64,000 bases of DNA from Zerene cesonia (GCF_012273895.1 NC_052125.1:4030001-4094000), one strand, 5' to 3'. Positions 49,001 to 58,807 are shown, counted from the first letter of the stretch. The notes: generated by a model not told the origin, from the letters alone. A program made the numbers and translations.

Positions 49001-52000
49001 CAAACTTATACTCAAACTTAATCTCAAACTCATATACTCTAACTCATACTCAAACTCAAACTCATGCTCAAACTCAATCTCAAACTCAATCTTAATCTCA
49101 AACTCAAACATTTATCTATTCAATTATACTTCTTATTGAAGCACTTTTGAAACGTCCTAACACAGTTTTAACATTTACCACCGGTTCGGAAGGCAGTTTC
49201 TACAGAGAAGAGACGGCGACAAACCCGATAGTTGCTCTTTTAAATTAATATCAATTTTTAAATTTTAATTCTACATAATATGTAACATGTACATAACAAT
49301 GATGAATAAAAAATTAAATTAGTGCTATTTTAAAATGTAAACGATTTAATGAGAACTAGCTGCGCCCCGCGGTTTCATCCGCGTAAGTCCGAATACTGTA
49401 GGAATATCAGGACTAAAAAGTTGCCTATATGTAATTCCAGTTGTCCAGCTGTCTACGTACCAAATTTCATTGCAATCGGTTCTGTAGTTTTTGCGTGAAA
49501 GAGCAACACACACACACACACATCCTTACAAACTTTCGCATCCATAATATTAGGAGGAAGTAGATAGTAGGATTATCTGTTTCTGTCGTTATCTGTATCT
49601 ACCTGTATCTATTTCTATTTTTCTATCTGTATTTGTATCTGCCTATATATAGATACAGGCAGATCTATGTGTACATATCTGTACCTATATTTGTATCTTT
49701 CAATATCCGAATCCAAATATTAAAATCCGAATATTTGCATTAGAATTGACATCCAAACGCTGGCACGTTACAGGGAGAGCATTATAGACGCACTCAAGCG
49801 CAGCACAGACCTCATGTTCGGCGGCAAGCAGGCCGTCGTGTGCGGCTACGGGGAGGTTGGCAAGGGCTGCTGCCAGGCTCTGAAAGCGCTCGGGAGTGTG
49901 GTGAGTATGTCGTTCACTCACTCACTGACCCACTCACTGACCCACTCACTGACTCACTCACTGACTCACTCACTGACTCACTCACTGACTCACTCACTGA
50001 CCCACTCACTGACTCACTCCCTGACTCACTCACTGACTCACTCACTCAAACAGGGAACTAATACAATCTCTACTCACACTATAAGTAGCTAATTCAGTCA
50101 CTCGATGTATAAGTAACGAATTCAATTACTATGCACACTATAAGGAACTAATTCGATCACTCACTTAATCAGAAACAAATTTAATCACCACTGGGAGTGA
50201 TTGAATTCGTTACTATGAGGAAATAATTCACTCGTCCTTAAGGAGTAGTGAGTATTAAATTACTGATTTCATTGCTAAATTACTGAACGTAACTCACGCA
50301 CTGCCGCAAAATGTAAGTAATTTACTCACTCACTCAATTAAAAAGTCTTATTTACATTCATTCACTGACATATCATTTATGTAATTACCGGCTCTAAGCA
50401 AACGATTGATATAACCCTGACTCATTACTGACACTAACTCATTGAATCAATAAAGGCTCACTATAGCATTCACCAAATTCTTCGCTTACCAACTAAATCA
50501 CTAATTAAATCACTCACTAACTCAACTCCGGCGCCTATATCCTGCTCCTAGTCCTTCCCAGTCCATTCCTTCTTTCCTGTCATCAAACCTTTCCTTATCT
50601 CTTATCCCTTAAAAGCGGGCAGCGCATTCTCAGAGGTCTGAGCCTCTGCGAATGTTCATGGGCGGTGGTGCTCGTTTACCATCAGGCGAACCACCAGCTC
50701 AGTTGCCCGCTATGACATTAAAAAAAATAGATCACTAAATCTTTATGTATACATTCATTCACTCACTAACTCACAGATCGCTAAATGTTTATGTACTAAT
50801 TATGATATAATATAAATATATTTCAGGTGTATGTAACAGAAATCGATCCCATTTGTGCGCTGCAAGCCGCTATGGATGGTTTCAGAGTTGTCAAACTAAA
50901 TGAGGTGAGATTTTTTATATAGTCTTTTATTAAAACTACATATTTGTTTTTTTTTGTAATTGTATTGTATATGTATTTTCGTATATTATTGTATGACTAT
51001 GTATATATAAATAATATGTAAGTATTTGTTAAATATGCTTATTATGTATGTATTTATAATATGATTAAAATCATGTTTTAAATATAATATAAATAAATTA
51101 TTATTGCTGCACCACCAATTTCTACCCTTTTGTGTATTTAAAAATCCTACCCATAGGTTGCTTGCTAGAAATCGTTTTCCTTTTTATATATTGTTTTTTA
51201 AACTGGTGCTAAATAAAGTGTATTATTATTATTAAAACTCGATGTATAATCGCATTTATAATGGAAACTGTGATATTTCATGTTATAATGCATGTGTTTG
51301 TTTGTTGACTGTTTGTAATTTTATTTACAACTCTATTTTTGTATTTTTTATGTCTTAGTCGGTAAAGGAGCTAGTGGGTCGCCTGATGGTAAGCGCTACC
51401 ACCGCCCATGAACGTTTGGAGAGGCATAAGTTCCATTGCAGATCTAACGCCTCTACAAATGGATTGCCGATTTTAAATTGTGAAGGGATTAAGAAAAGAT
51501 TGACGAGAGGAATAAGGGGTAGGACTGGGAAGGGTAAGGAAAAGGATATAGGTCTCCGTTGTTAAGTTTGACACTTATCCCATTTATGCTTTTTGCTTTT
51601 GAGATGAAAATTAACTTTATACCATAGTCTACCAAAGGACACATAGATATATTCAGCCAAACTTCATATATTTCTATTCCATCGCCGCACCACATATTAA
51701 TGAAGATGATCGCTTCCATTGTCTAATATCTCTATATTATATTATCTGTTTCCTTTTTATATGTATTTGTAATTGCTGCTAAATAAAGTATATGATTATT
51801 TGAGCTTTTTGTTAATCTTACTTTTATTTTTACTTTGTACCTATTACTACTGGTAGTGCGACCCGCTAGGGGTGCTAGTGATCTGTACTACAGGTCTTTT
51901 TATAACTATTTCAGATATTAGGCCTTCTCTATGTAAATACCAAGTAGTTTAATGAGTTGTGAAGGAAAATGAATTATTATTATGATTAAATACAAGCGTT

Positions 52001-53314
52001 CCCCTCATCAGGTCATCCGGCAAGTGGACATAGTGATAACGGCGACCGGCAACAAGGGCGTGGTCACGCGCGAGCACATGGAGCGCATGAAGAATGGGTG
52101 TGTCGTGTGCAACATGGGGCACAGCAACACGGAGATCGACGTGCACGCGCTCCGGACGCCCGACCTGCTGTGGGAGAGGGTGCGCAGTCAGGTAGGGGCA
52201 CAGCAACACAGGTCACTAAAAATGGGGGCAGCAATACAATACAGCACAGAAACACAGCTCACAATAACATAAAGCGTAACTACGCGGAATAAATTTAAAT
52301 AAAGAAGTGAAAAGTGCTCTCAGGTCACTGCACTTTATAAAACAGGAAAGGTTTTTCTTTACCTCAACTATAATAATTGGCTTATTTAATAAATAATTGA
52401 TTAATAGTGTCCCACTTTCGCTCGTACCGCATATATAATAACCTGTAACATTCATCACGCACGTAACCAACGGTGAAAGAATTTTCGAAATCGCGCCATA
52501 TCTCCTTAGATTAGCGCCTTCAAACAATCTCATTTAACCGTTATATATTGCAATCGGTCAATTTCTTTCTCAGATTATTTTAGCGTTCAACGCACAAACA
52601 GATATGCACATTCATGTAGCTCTATACCTGTGCGTATATTAACCATCAATTCGATCGGTTCCCTCGCGCAGCGAACGAACAGAGCAAGCGAATTGAATGA
52701 AAAATATCAGCCGTCAAATAATCGGCTCAATCAGCTGTTCTCGCAGGTCGATCACATAATCTGGCCGAACGACAAGCGCATCGTGCTGCTGGCGGAGGGC
52801 CGGCTCGCGAACCTGTGCTGCTCCTCGCTGCCCTCGTTCGTGGTCTCCGTGACGGCGGCCACGCAGGCCCTCGCCCTCATCGAGCTGTACAACGCGCCGC
52901 AGCACCGGTACAAGGTGCGTTCCGTTCATTCGTTCTATCGTTCACTCGTTCGTTCACTCATGAGTTAATTCATTAATTAGTGAGTGATTGAATGAATGAA
53001 TGAATTAATAAGTAAATCGATGAACTAAAGAATTAATTAATGAGTGAATGAGTGAATGAATTAAAATGAATTTACTAATGATTTGATGAAAAATTGTTCA
53101 GGGTTAAAAAGTGATGCGAAGATTTTTATTAAAAAAAAAAAGAACTCTTTTATAGGCGGACGTCTACCTCTTGCCGAAGAAAATGGACGAATACGTAGCC
53201 AGCCTCCACTTGCCGACATTCGACGCACACCTCACCGAACTGACCGACGAGCAGGCTAAGTACCTAGGTCTCAACAAGGTCGGCCCGTTCAAACCCAACT
53301 ATTACAGATACTAG
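30818..53314 (+). CDS. AhcyL1: AHCYL (S-adenosylhomocysteine hydrolase-like, IRBIT family), ten exons
   Basis: Coding exons: 30818-31058, 45509-45711, 46724-46862, 47569-47739, 48687-48819, 49774-49900, 50827-50904, 52012-52191, 52747-52914 and 53156-53314. All junctions agree and the product is 532 aa, close to the usual length in animals. A Ser-rich N-terminal extension (RSRSLSASSADSYSS) marks the AHCYL branch rather than AHCY. The core follows: FGRREIEIAEQ, NIYSTQNEVAAAL, NMILDDGGD, PAMNVNDSVTKTKFDN, the NAD loop GYGEVGKG (about 320-327), NMGHSNTEID and the C-terminal GPFKPNYYRY. Family knowledge: AHCYL proteins lack clear hydrolase activity and instead bind IP3 receptors and ion transporters, controlled by phosphorylation of the Ser-rich region. 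Assignment to Drosophila-type AhcyL1 rather than AhcyL2 is likely, not proven. An alternative first exon lies at 43893. Confidence 0.97.
31833..32040 (-). repeat. Interspersed repeat family G, diverged
   Basis: Inverted landmarks CTTACCATTAGGCGATCC and CCATACCCTTAAAAGC. Confidence 0.55.
32252..32545 (+). repeat. Interspersed repeat family G, long copy
   Basis: From CATCGCCCATGAAC through GGGTAAGGGGTGGGG to CAATTCGTGCCGAAGCGTGC. Matches 33265-33570. Confidence 0.7.
32790..32988 (+). mobile_element. Helitron-like element
   Basis: Ends GAAGCCGCGGGCAATATCTAG, like other Helitron 3' ends here; the 5' end is not clear. Confidence 0.5.
33265..33570 (+). repeat. Interspersed repeat family G, long copy
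   Basis: AGCGGGCAACTG, GTTCGCCTGATGGTAAGCG, CACCGCCCATGAAC, then GAAGCGTGCTCGACTCCCAC. The most complete copy in the window. Confidence 0.75.
33626..33819 (+). mobile_element. Helitron family A copy
   Basis: TCTACTAATATTGTAAATGC start; hairpin CGCGGGTGAAACCACG, then CTAG. It lost part of the GTGTGT tract. Confidence 0.83.
34439..34639 (-). mobile_element. Helitron family A copy
   Basis: Inverted copy; terminal CTAG changed to CTAA on the plus strand; otherwise full length. Confidence 0.82.
34778..35084 (+). mobile_element. tRNA-derived SINE, same family as 24012
   Basis: Head GTGGCTCAGTGGTGAGAACC and GGGTTCGAGACC, body CATCGTGAGGAAACCGGCAT, end CTGATGACG. A 12-bp duplication, ACATTTATTTCT, flanks it (34766-34777 and 35085-35096). 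Confidence 0.92.
35974..36160 (+). mobile_element. Helitron family A copy
   Basis: Starts TCCTACTCCTACTAATATTA, ends GGGGCGCAGCTA followed by T; lacks the GTTTGTAAGG segment. Confidence 0.82.
36636..36843 (-). mobile_element. Helitron family A copy
   Basis: Inverted, begins CTAGCTGCACCGCGCGG, ends ATTAGTAGGAGTAGGA with a duplicated terminal GTAGGA. Confidence 0.84.
37200..41625. other. Repeat-poor block of AHCYL intron 1
   Basis: Few recognisable elements, apart from fragments at 38160-38335 and 38790-38880. At 40370-40860 there is a GC-richer island without coding potential that I can support. Confidence 0.45.
41630..41800 (-). mobile_element. Helitron family C copy
   Basis: Carries GCGACCAGCCCTGGCTTCGC and GGACCAGTAGTTCCTGAG. 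It ends one base before the next Helitron at 41802. Confidence 0.7.
41802..42001 (-). mobile_element. Helitron family A copy
   Basis: Inverted full-length copy, CTAGCTACGCCCCGCGG to TATTAGTAGGA; followed by short GGATA duplications. Confidence 0.85.
42934..42946. other. Short assembly gap (13 N)
   Basis: Thirteen N inside AHCYL intron 1. Confidence 0.99.
43811..43817 (+). promoter_or_regulatory. TATA-like box of the alternative AHCYL first exon
   Basis: TATATAA, 76 bases upstream of the ATG at 43893, at a plausible distance from a start site near 43840. Confidence 0.45.
43893..43989 (+). CDS. AhcyL1: Candidate alternative AHCYL first exon
   Basis: ATG, 32 codons and one base, then a near-consensus donor GTAAGT at 43990. 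It reads MPTTGILKHTITEEKEP, then a basic stretch ending SGKSDF. The leftover T joins the GG opening exon 2 to give Trp, then SSSDEDEG, so the phase is the same as that of exon 1. The product would start with a short basic segment (KKRHSI) in place of the 80-residue Ser-rich extension. It is inferred from sequence only. Confidence 0.6.
44413..44599 (-). mobile_element. Helitron family C copy
   Basis: Inverted copy from CCTGCGGCTTCGCCCGTGG to AATATTAGTATAGA; the CTAG end reads CTAA. Confidence 0.72.
45509..45711 (+). CDS. AhcyL1: AHCYL exon 2
   Basis: Acceptor CATTCCAG. Reads SSSDEDEGVQPHEK, then FGRREIEIAEQEMPGIMALR, the start of the hydrolase-like core. Phase 0 donor. Confidence 0.96.
45750..45918 (-). 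mobile_element. Helitron-like element, family F
   Basis: Begins CTAGAAGGTTGTCCAGGC about 40 bases after the exon 2 donor; interior matches 4782-4985. Confidence 0.6.
45919..46055 (+). repeat. Interspersed repeat family K, partial
   Basis: AGCTAGGAATCTTTTTTAG through GACTCTTCCTGACATCTATT, without the TA microsatellite half. A perfect hairpin ACCGAGC-AAA-GCTCGGT lies just beyond at 46072-46088. Confidence 0.65.
46724..46862 (+). CDS. AhcyL1: AHCYL exon 3
   Basis: IVGCTHINAQTAVLIETLAA then NIYSTQNEVAAALAHA. Acceptor AACTCCAG, donor GTATGT. Confidence 0.96.
47204..47510 (-). mobile_element. tRNA-derived SINE, same family as 24012, inverted
   Basis: ATCATCATCATCAGCCC tail on the left, head with inverted A and B boxes on the right (GGTCTCGAATCCCG, CCACTGAGCCATCAC). 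Older than the copies with clear duplications. Confidence 0.88.
47569..47739 (+). CDS. AhcyL1: AHCYL exon 4
   Basis: FAIFAWRGESEEAFWWCIDQ, then NMILDDGGDATH. Acceptor CCCCCACAG; split Gly codons on both sides. Confidence 0.96.
47839..48006 (-). mobile_element. Helitron-like element, family L
   Basis: Interior CCGTTTCGGAGGAGTATCG and CACGAGAAATTTTATGTATA match, inverted, the copy at 54876. Confidence 0.65.
48018..48175 (+). mobile_element. Helitron family C copy, 5' end worn
   Basis: ATTATAAAGCTGAAAAGTTT to GGGCGGACCGCTAG. Confidence 0.72.
48240..48640. repeat. MITE-like repeat family H, long copy
   Basis: GTGAAACTTC at 48267 and GAAGTTTCAC at 48611 as inverted ends. Interior partly equals 2861-3039 with about 175 extra bases. 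Confidence 0.65.
48687..48819 (+). CDS. AhcyL1: AHCYL exon 5
   Basis: IVEESVTGVHRLYQLSKANK, then CVPAMNVNDSVTKTKFDNL. The Lys and Asp of the SAHH active-site motif are retained. Confidence 0.97.
48838..49111. repeat. Imperfect (ACTCAA)n microsatellite
   Basis: Hexamer-based array, about 270 bp, starting 18 bases after the exon 5 donor. Confidence 0.93.
49125..49310 (-). repeat. LINE-like 3' end, inverted
   Basis: Inverse of 5504-5775: ACCACCGGTTCGGAAGGCAG and AGAGAAGAGACGGCGACAAA. Confidence 0.6.
49356..49571 (-). mobile_element. Helitron family A copy
   Basis: Inverted full-length copy in AHCYL intron 5, CTAGCTGCGCCCCGCGG to a duplicated AGTAGATAGTAGGA end. Confidence 0.84.
49774..49900 (+). 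CDS. AhcyL1: AHCYL exon 6 (NAD loop)
   Basis: ESIIDALKRSTDLMFGGKQ, then VVCGYGEVGKGCCQALKAL with the intact glycine-rich dinucleotide loop. Donor GTGAGT. Confidence 0.97.
49914..50046. repeat. Imperfect (CTCACTGACTCA)n array
   Basis: Tetramer/12-mer array starting 13 bases after the exon 6 donor. It stays open in the coding frame and would add THSL repeats if retained. Degenerate CTCA-rich sequence continues to about 50540. Confidence 0.93.
50540..50725 (-). repeat. Interspersed repeat family G, inverted
   Basis: CTTATCCCTTAAAAGCGGGC, then CATGGGCGGTGGTGC and CATCAGGCGAACCACCAGC. Confidence 0.72.
50827..50904 (+). CDS. AhcyL1: AHCYL exon 7
   Basis: VYVTEIDPICALQAAMDGFR then VVKLNE; second strand of the NAD fold. 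Acceptor TATTTCAG, donor GTGAGA. Confidence 0.97.
50960..51235 (+). repeat. LINE-like 3' end
   Basis: Ends GGTGCTAAATAAAGTGTATT and (ATT)n, a common non-LTR tail form; a shorter similar tail is at 51770-51800. Confidence 0.5.
51360..51560 (+). repeat. Interspersed repeat family G
   Basis: GTGGGTCGCCTGATGGTAAG, CACCGCCCATGAACG, then AAGAAAAGATTGACGAGAGG. Confidence 0.7.
52012..52191 (+). CDS. AhcyL1: AHCYL exon 8
   Basis: VIRQVDIVITATGNKGVVTR, then NMGHSNTEIDVHALRTPDLL. Sixty codons, phase 0 both sides. Confidence 0.97.
52747..52914 (+). CDS. AhcyL1: AHCYL exon 9
   Basis: VDHIIWPNDKRIVLLAEGRL, then TQALALIELYNAPQHRYK. Acceptor TTCTCGCAG, donor GTGCGT. Confidence 0.97.
52920..53070. repeat. 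TTCA/TGAA-type simple repeat
   Basis: Alternating TTCATTCGTTCACTCG and GAATGAATGAATGAAT blocks directly after the exon 9 donor. Confidence 0.85.
53156..53314 (+). CDS. AhcyL1: AHCYL last exon
   Basis: ADVYLLPKKMDEYVASLHLP, ending LNKVGPFKPNYYRY and stop TAG at 53312. The C-terminal Lys and Tyr that close the NAD pocket in AHCY relatives are present. Confidence 0.97.
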   Translation, partial: ADVYLLPKKMDEYVASLHLPTFDAHLTELTDEQAKYLGLNKVGPFKPNYYRY

Positions 53315-54875
53315 CATAAACAATCCAGGGCTAAGAAATCGCGAAGTCGAACGCCCAACAAGAAAGCCTAGATTTGTTACTAGCAACTTTGTATATGTCA
53401 ACTGTCATCTGTCAAACGTCAATGTCATCGTTTTGTTGCGGAACGCTGGATTTGAATTTGGAACGGTTGCTCGTTTTTCTTTCCAATTCTGTTCGTTTAA
53501 ATTTTGATATGTTTGTGGAATGCTTGTCGCGATGCTAAAGAATATATAATAACGGTTTTATTATCATGATTTGTCATGATCAAAATTTTATAATCGATAA
53601 TTTGTGTACTATTTCACTTTTTTTATTAATTTGTGTTATCTTTAGTCGATCCTTCTTATGTATTAAAAATATATCATATCAACCCACCAAAGCTAAATCT
53701 AAAATGTACAAATATTATTGTTTATATTATGGTCTATAGTTAATTCCTGCTTATTTAAAATTTGTTTACAACGTTTGAAAATGTTCTATTCCATGTTTCA
53801 AGCATTTTTCGTGGAGTCTCAGTGTTGCCATATTTTATTAATTATTATTTTTAAACGAGTCTCCAGATATTAAAGTTGTATTTTCATTTATTAATTTGAA
53901 TAATTTGTAAGTTGAAAGTATTATTTAAATGTATTAATTTTTTTGTTTTGGGAAATATATTTTTGTGTATTTCGCGTTTCACCAGCATTATTTATACATA
54001 ATTTTACATTATGTTTAATATAATTTATATATCTCTAAAACGGCCATATTTTTAGTTACAAAATGGTACTATCAATTCATTTGATAATTTGTTTATTAAA
54101 TTTATTCATAACAATCTTCTGATTATGTGTTGTTTAATTTATCTGCAGTATAAAATGCCATATAGGAAACTATATCTCAAAAGTGTTAAAAACTTTATAA
54201 TTTAAATTGTAACCGTTAGGAGAGAAGGGTGTGATGTCAGTATTGCTTAAACATAATATTTTGCCAATCGATGTGACTTATTAAATAATATACAGCTTTT
54301 GTAAAGGAGATGATTAAAAAAAAACAAACAAAAAATGAACTGAATGAGATTGTAAAAGATTGAAAAAGAGGGAAAACTTTTTAGAAAAGATAATGTATAT
54401 AGATGTGTGCGGAATATGTAAATGTCAATTAAAAATGATAAAAAATATAGAGTAATTTTCATTACTACGAATTCATACATTCATGTTCCTTTTAATAGTG
54501 AAATATATTCCAATTATGTGTAAAATAAAATATCATTAAATTAATCCAAGTCGAATATTATCCCTCTTTTAATATGAACATTAAACAGCCAAATTCGCAT
54601 CGTTATTGAACTAGTATTTAATTTATTAGAATGAATAAATAAATAATCAAAAAACATATTATATTACTTATATTATAGTGTATTTGGAACAGAACCGTAA
54701 TTCTGAATCATCTCCTTTACTATTTGATTTGCTTGAAAAATGTTGCCATTGAAAATATGTGATTGTAGTATAATGGGTGTGCTTTTTTAGCATAGACATG
54801 TAATAAATAACAATCATTGATATACAACCTTATTTTGGGACGGTTTTTATTCTCTATTTAAATATCGCGGCGTAA

Positions 54876-55055
54876 TCTTAATATATAAAATTCTCGTGTC
54901 ACAGTTTTCGTTGCCATACTCCTCCGAAACGGCTTGAGCGATTTTGATGAAATTTTTTGTGCTTATCCGGTATGTATGAGAATCGGCCAACATCTATTTT
55001 TCATATCCCTAAATGATAAGAGTAAGGCAGAACAGCGTTTGCCGGGTGCAGCTAG
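54876..55055 (+). mobile_element. Helitron-like element, family L
   Basis: TCTTAATATATAAAATTCTC start, core CCTCCGAAACGGCTTGAGCG, end GCCGGGTGCAGCTAG. Confidence 0.75.
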
Positions 55056-55413
55056 TTTACTTATAATTGTTATTTTTATTTGAAAAAGTCTAATCTGTTA
55101 TTTTTTTGTTCTTAATTTAAATATTCAAAACATATTCTATGAAGTGTATATTTTTTCATACTAAAAGTGTGATTAAAATTTCTTTTTTGATATGTGTTTT
55201 AGGTTGCTTTTTCACAATTATGTATTAAATTAAGATAAATTATTAAATTTTGAACTGTTATGACAGTAAATGCAATAATTACCATCCACCTTAAATCGTG
55301 ATATTTATTTCGGCTTTACTAAACGATAAATTGTGAAAAGTTAATAAACTAACCTACTAACGAGGTTATTTTATCATAATTAACGGAAAAAAATTATGTT
55401 AAATTATGTTCAA

Positions 55414-55562
55414 CTAGCTGTAACGCACGCCTATGTGCTACTCCAGACTGTAATCTATCACTGTACCAAATTTCCTCCAGATACGCTAAGCTGTTTTCAC
55501 GTAAACGAGTTACAAAGATACATCCATCCATACTTACAAACTTTCGCGTTTAATATTAGTAC
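55414..55562 (-). mobile_element. Helitron-like element, family D
   Basis: CTAGCTGTAACGCACG to GCGTTTAATATTAGTA; matches 59159-59380. Confidence 0.6.
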
Positions 55563-55931
55563 GTTTGTATATCAATGATTGCAAAAATTATTGTTTCAAT
55601 GCTCTGGAATTAAAATATAAGCTTTAATGTAATTTAATTTTAAATTAGATAATATAAATTAATATAATTAACATTCCTTATATTTCCTGGTTACCTGTAA
55701 AATAGTCGACTTATATATTCGTTAGAAACTCGTACAAATTTGATTTTATTTTATATTTTTGTTATAATATGATATTTTATAATTAAATAACACAATACTA
55801 TTTATAGTTTTACGATGTTTATTTGTTATTTTGTCGTGCAATAAATGGGACGAAATGAGTTTATTTTGTGGATATAAAAAAAAAACAAAAGAAAATGTCG
55901 AACGTGGAAACATTCATAGATCTCTAGAATC

Positions 55932-56366
55932 GAATATATTTTGTGAATTTATTACAGTTATAATAATATTTCGTACTCTTTTATCGAATTTGGTTGAACA
56001 TAATTTGGAGTATACAGACAATGGCGGGACAATTTTTAAAGTGATTTTTATTATATGTATATTTTTAATGCCATAATGCGAATCTCTATATTTTGATTAT
56101 CTTATATATCTTGTGGAAATCTCGTTAAAGCCTGAGTTTGTGTGAATGTGTCAATCTCAGAAACTACTGGACCGATTACAAAAATTATTTCATCGTTACA
56201 TATTATGCACGCGATCTTGATTTATACAGGTGTATGTATGTACCGTGATAAGCAAGGACTGCATTCACGCTTGCGTTAAGTCGTTCAAGTTTCGAATACA
56301 TCCAATGGATGGCGCCACGATGTACTAAGGACGCGGTTGAGTCGTCCTTTTTCAGAGTTATATATG
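55932..56366 (+). repeat. 435-bp duplicated segment, copy 1
   Basis: Matches 58373-58807 in inverted orientation over the full 435 bp with only about half a dozen differences seen by eye. Contains GTCAATCTCAGAAACTACTG, a Helitron-style core, and GGCGCCACGATGTACTAAG. Confidence 0.93.
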
Positions 56367-57238
56367 TCTGAGGATCCGTGGATCATGCGAAAGATTCTCA
56401 ATCGATTGTTGAAAACTATGCATGTAGTAGAAAACTAAATATGAACTATTTATATGCAGCTATAAATTTTTTGATAGCCGAAGAACGTTGGTACGCGTTC
56501 CATGCGGCTATGGCGACTTCACTATAAATTTCAATTTCATAATTCATATTTATTGGTATAGACTAAATGTATCAAGTTATGTTTTACTATCAAAGTAAAA
56601 TGTTTAAATATAGATTTCCTTCTTGATTTTTTTTTTTTTTTTAACAATTGGCCCATTGTTTTTGTAATTTTTAGGTTTGGCGCGAATTGACATCTATTTT
56701 TTTTTTCTTTACTTGACACAATACGGGTTACATTTTTTTCTGCATTTGTAAAATGGAATAATTATTTTAAATGAGTAAGTTGCTAATTTAATGCACCGCC
56801 ATTGTCTGAAATAAATATATTTATTGCGTATTGCTTCTGAAAACTGTTGTAAAAAGTGTAATTCGTTTATTCACTCTAGAATTGGACTTTAACAAAAAGA
56901 GAATGATTTTTTTGTAGTAATTTGATATTAAATTTCTACATATAGTGTATTACGTTTTGCCAGAAAAAATATTCGTATTATTTTGTGATTAATTAATGTG
57001 AAATTTAATAAATAAGGACAATTTTAATCAGTAACGATTTCTCAATGTAATTATAGCAAATACGATATATTGTAATTAATTATAGATTCGTGTAAATGGT
57101 GTATTTTATCTGTATTTTAATTTGCTGCATGTCAGACGTTGTCTCTGCTCTGTATAAATTATAAACACTAGAATCTATGACGTCACTAGACAGCCTAAAT
57201 GTAACAAGTAGAAGTAAGGTTGTTGGCATGTTTTCATA

Positions 57239-57244
57239 AATAAA
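57239..57244 (+). promoter_or_regulatory. Candidate distal AHCYL poly(A) signal
   Basis: AATAAA followed 20 bases later by GTTGTTTATTT. Use unproven. Confidence 0.4.
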
Positions 57245-58044
57245 GATTGAAAAAATTATCGTTGTTTATTTATTACTAGTTTTCCATCCGCGCGTGACAT
57301 CACGGTAAAGAGTCGCCTGTGTCATACTCCATCTATGACACTTTTCTATCTTCAGATACAACTCTGTTAATATGTAGGAGAAAGACAAACAAACTTTGAT
57401 TGACATCAATTAACATAGTAAAATTTTATAAATTTAGGCAGAATTTTATGTTTATCTCATAGATAGTTACCAATGATGATCGTAATATTTAAAAAATATT
57501 AAGCACCCCACGCTTTTTACTCTGAACTGAATCATTGTGTTAATAACTTAAATTTTATTATGATTTTGTTTTGAGGTGATTCATTATGATTTATTGTTTC
57601 ATCTGCAACTATAGTTACATTAAACTCTTTGCCATCGAAAATGATTTTCTACGTTTTAGTTCAATTTGCAATAAAAGCGTGTTTTTTTTAGTTTTTTTAA
57701 ACTATAATTATTATTCTGTTACGCACTTTCGATTGGAAGAACCGATTTTGATGTTTTTTTTTATTTGAAAGCTGGTGCCTTCCTTGAGATCCCTTTAGGT
57801 TTGGTCTAGTTCTGACAATTTGAAGGTTTGGCATTATTTGAAAAAAAAACATTAGGTATTTTATTTTGAGGTTTTAGTAAAAACATCGTTTACTTTAAGA
57901 AATTCTTTTAAGATCAAATTTTATGGCCAGAGGTACATGCAATGAAGAAATTAAAAAAGTTTTGATTCTTTTATAATTAGTTTAACACGTCTGCGATTAC
58001 CCATTGATCTTCTTATTTATTTTTATATGTATATCATAGTCGAC

Positions 58045-58365
58045 TATGGAACCGGTGGGTCACCTGATGGTACGCTACCACCTCCCATGAACATTTGGAG
58101 AGACAAATGGATAGCCGGCTTTAAATTGCAAAGGATTGACGAGAGGAATAAAGGAAAGGACTATTACACTCCCACAGACGACCGGCGTGAAATAGCATTT
58201 TCCTGTGTATCGTTCGGTGAGTGAGGGAGCCGGAGGCCCATATCCTTTTCCTTCCCCTTCCCAGTCCTTTCCTTTATTCCTCTCGCCAATCCTTTCTTAA
58301 ACCATTCCCAATTTAAAGTCAACAATTCACTTGCAGAGGCGTAAGGTCGATTGCAGACCTTATGC
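58045..58365. repeat. Family G repeats, head-to-head
   Basis: A plus copy (GTGGGTCACCTGATGG) meets an inverted copy (CCTTTCCTTTATTCCTCTCG). The inverted copy is cut by the 435-bp segment and resumes at 58815. Confidence 0.65.
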
Positions 58366-58372
58366 AGACCTT

Positions 58373-58807
58373 ACATATATAACTCTGAAAAAGGACGACT
58401 CAACCGCGTTCTTAGTACATCGTGGCGCCATCCATTGGATGTATTCGAAACTTGAACGACTTAACGCAAGCGTGAATGCAGTCCTTGCTTATGACGGTAC
58501 ATACATACACCTATATAAATCAAGATCACGTGCATAATATGTAACGATGAAATAATTTTTGTAATCGGTCCAGTAGTTTCTGAGATTGACACATTCACAC
58601 AAAATCAGGCTTTAAAGAGATTTCCACAAGATATATAAGATAATCAAAATATAGAGATTCGCATTATGGCATTAAAATATACATATAATAAAAATCACTT
58701 TAAAAATTGTCCCGCCATTGTCTGTATACTCCAAATTATGTTCAACCAAATTCGATAAAAGAGTACGAAATATTATTATAACTGTAATAAATTCACAAAA
58801 TATATTC
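58373..58807 (-). repeat. 435-bp duplicated segment, copy 2
   Basis: Inverse of 55932-56366, same length. It interrupts a family G repeat, showing it arrived after that repeat. Confidence 0.93.

Larger units (their letters stand above)
53315..57260 (+). other. AHCYL 3' UTR and flank
   Basis: No further coding exon. AATAAA signals occur at 54524, about 54635 and 57239; the last is followed by a GT-rich stretch. If it is used, the 3' UTR is about 3.9 kb and contains repeats. Confidence 0.5.

Noticed and set aside
48839..49111. A minus-strand frame rich in Ser-Leu and Glu-Phe repeats
   Set aside because: It is the translation of the (ACTCAA)n microsatellite.
55831..56076. An 81-codon plus-strand frame
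   Set aside because: Overlaps the 435-bp repeat, AT-driven composition, no splice or family support.
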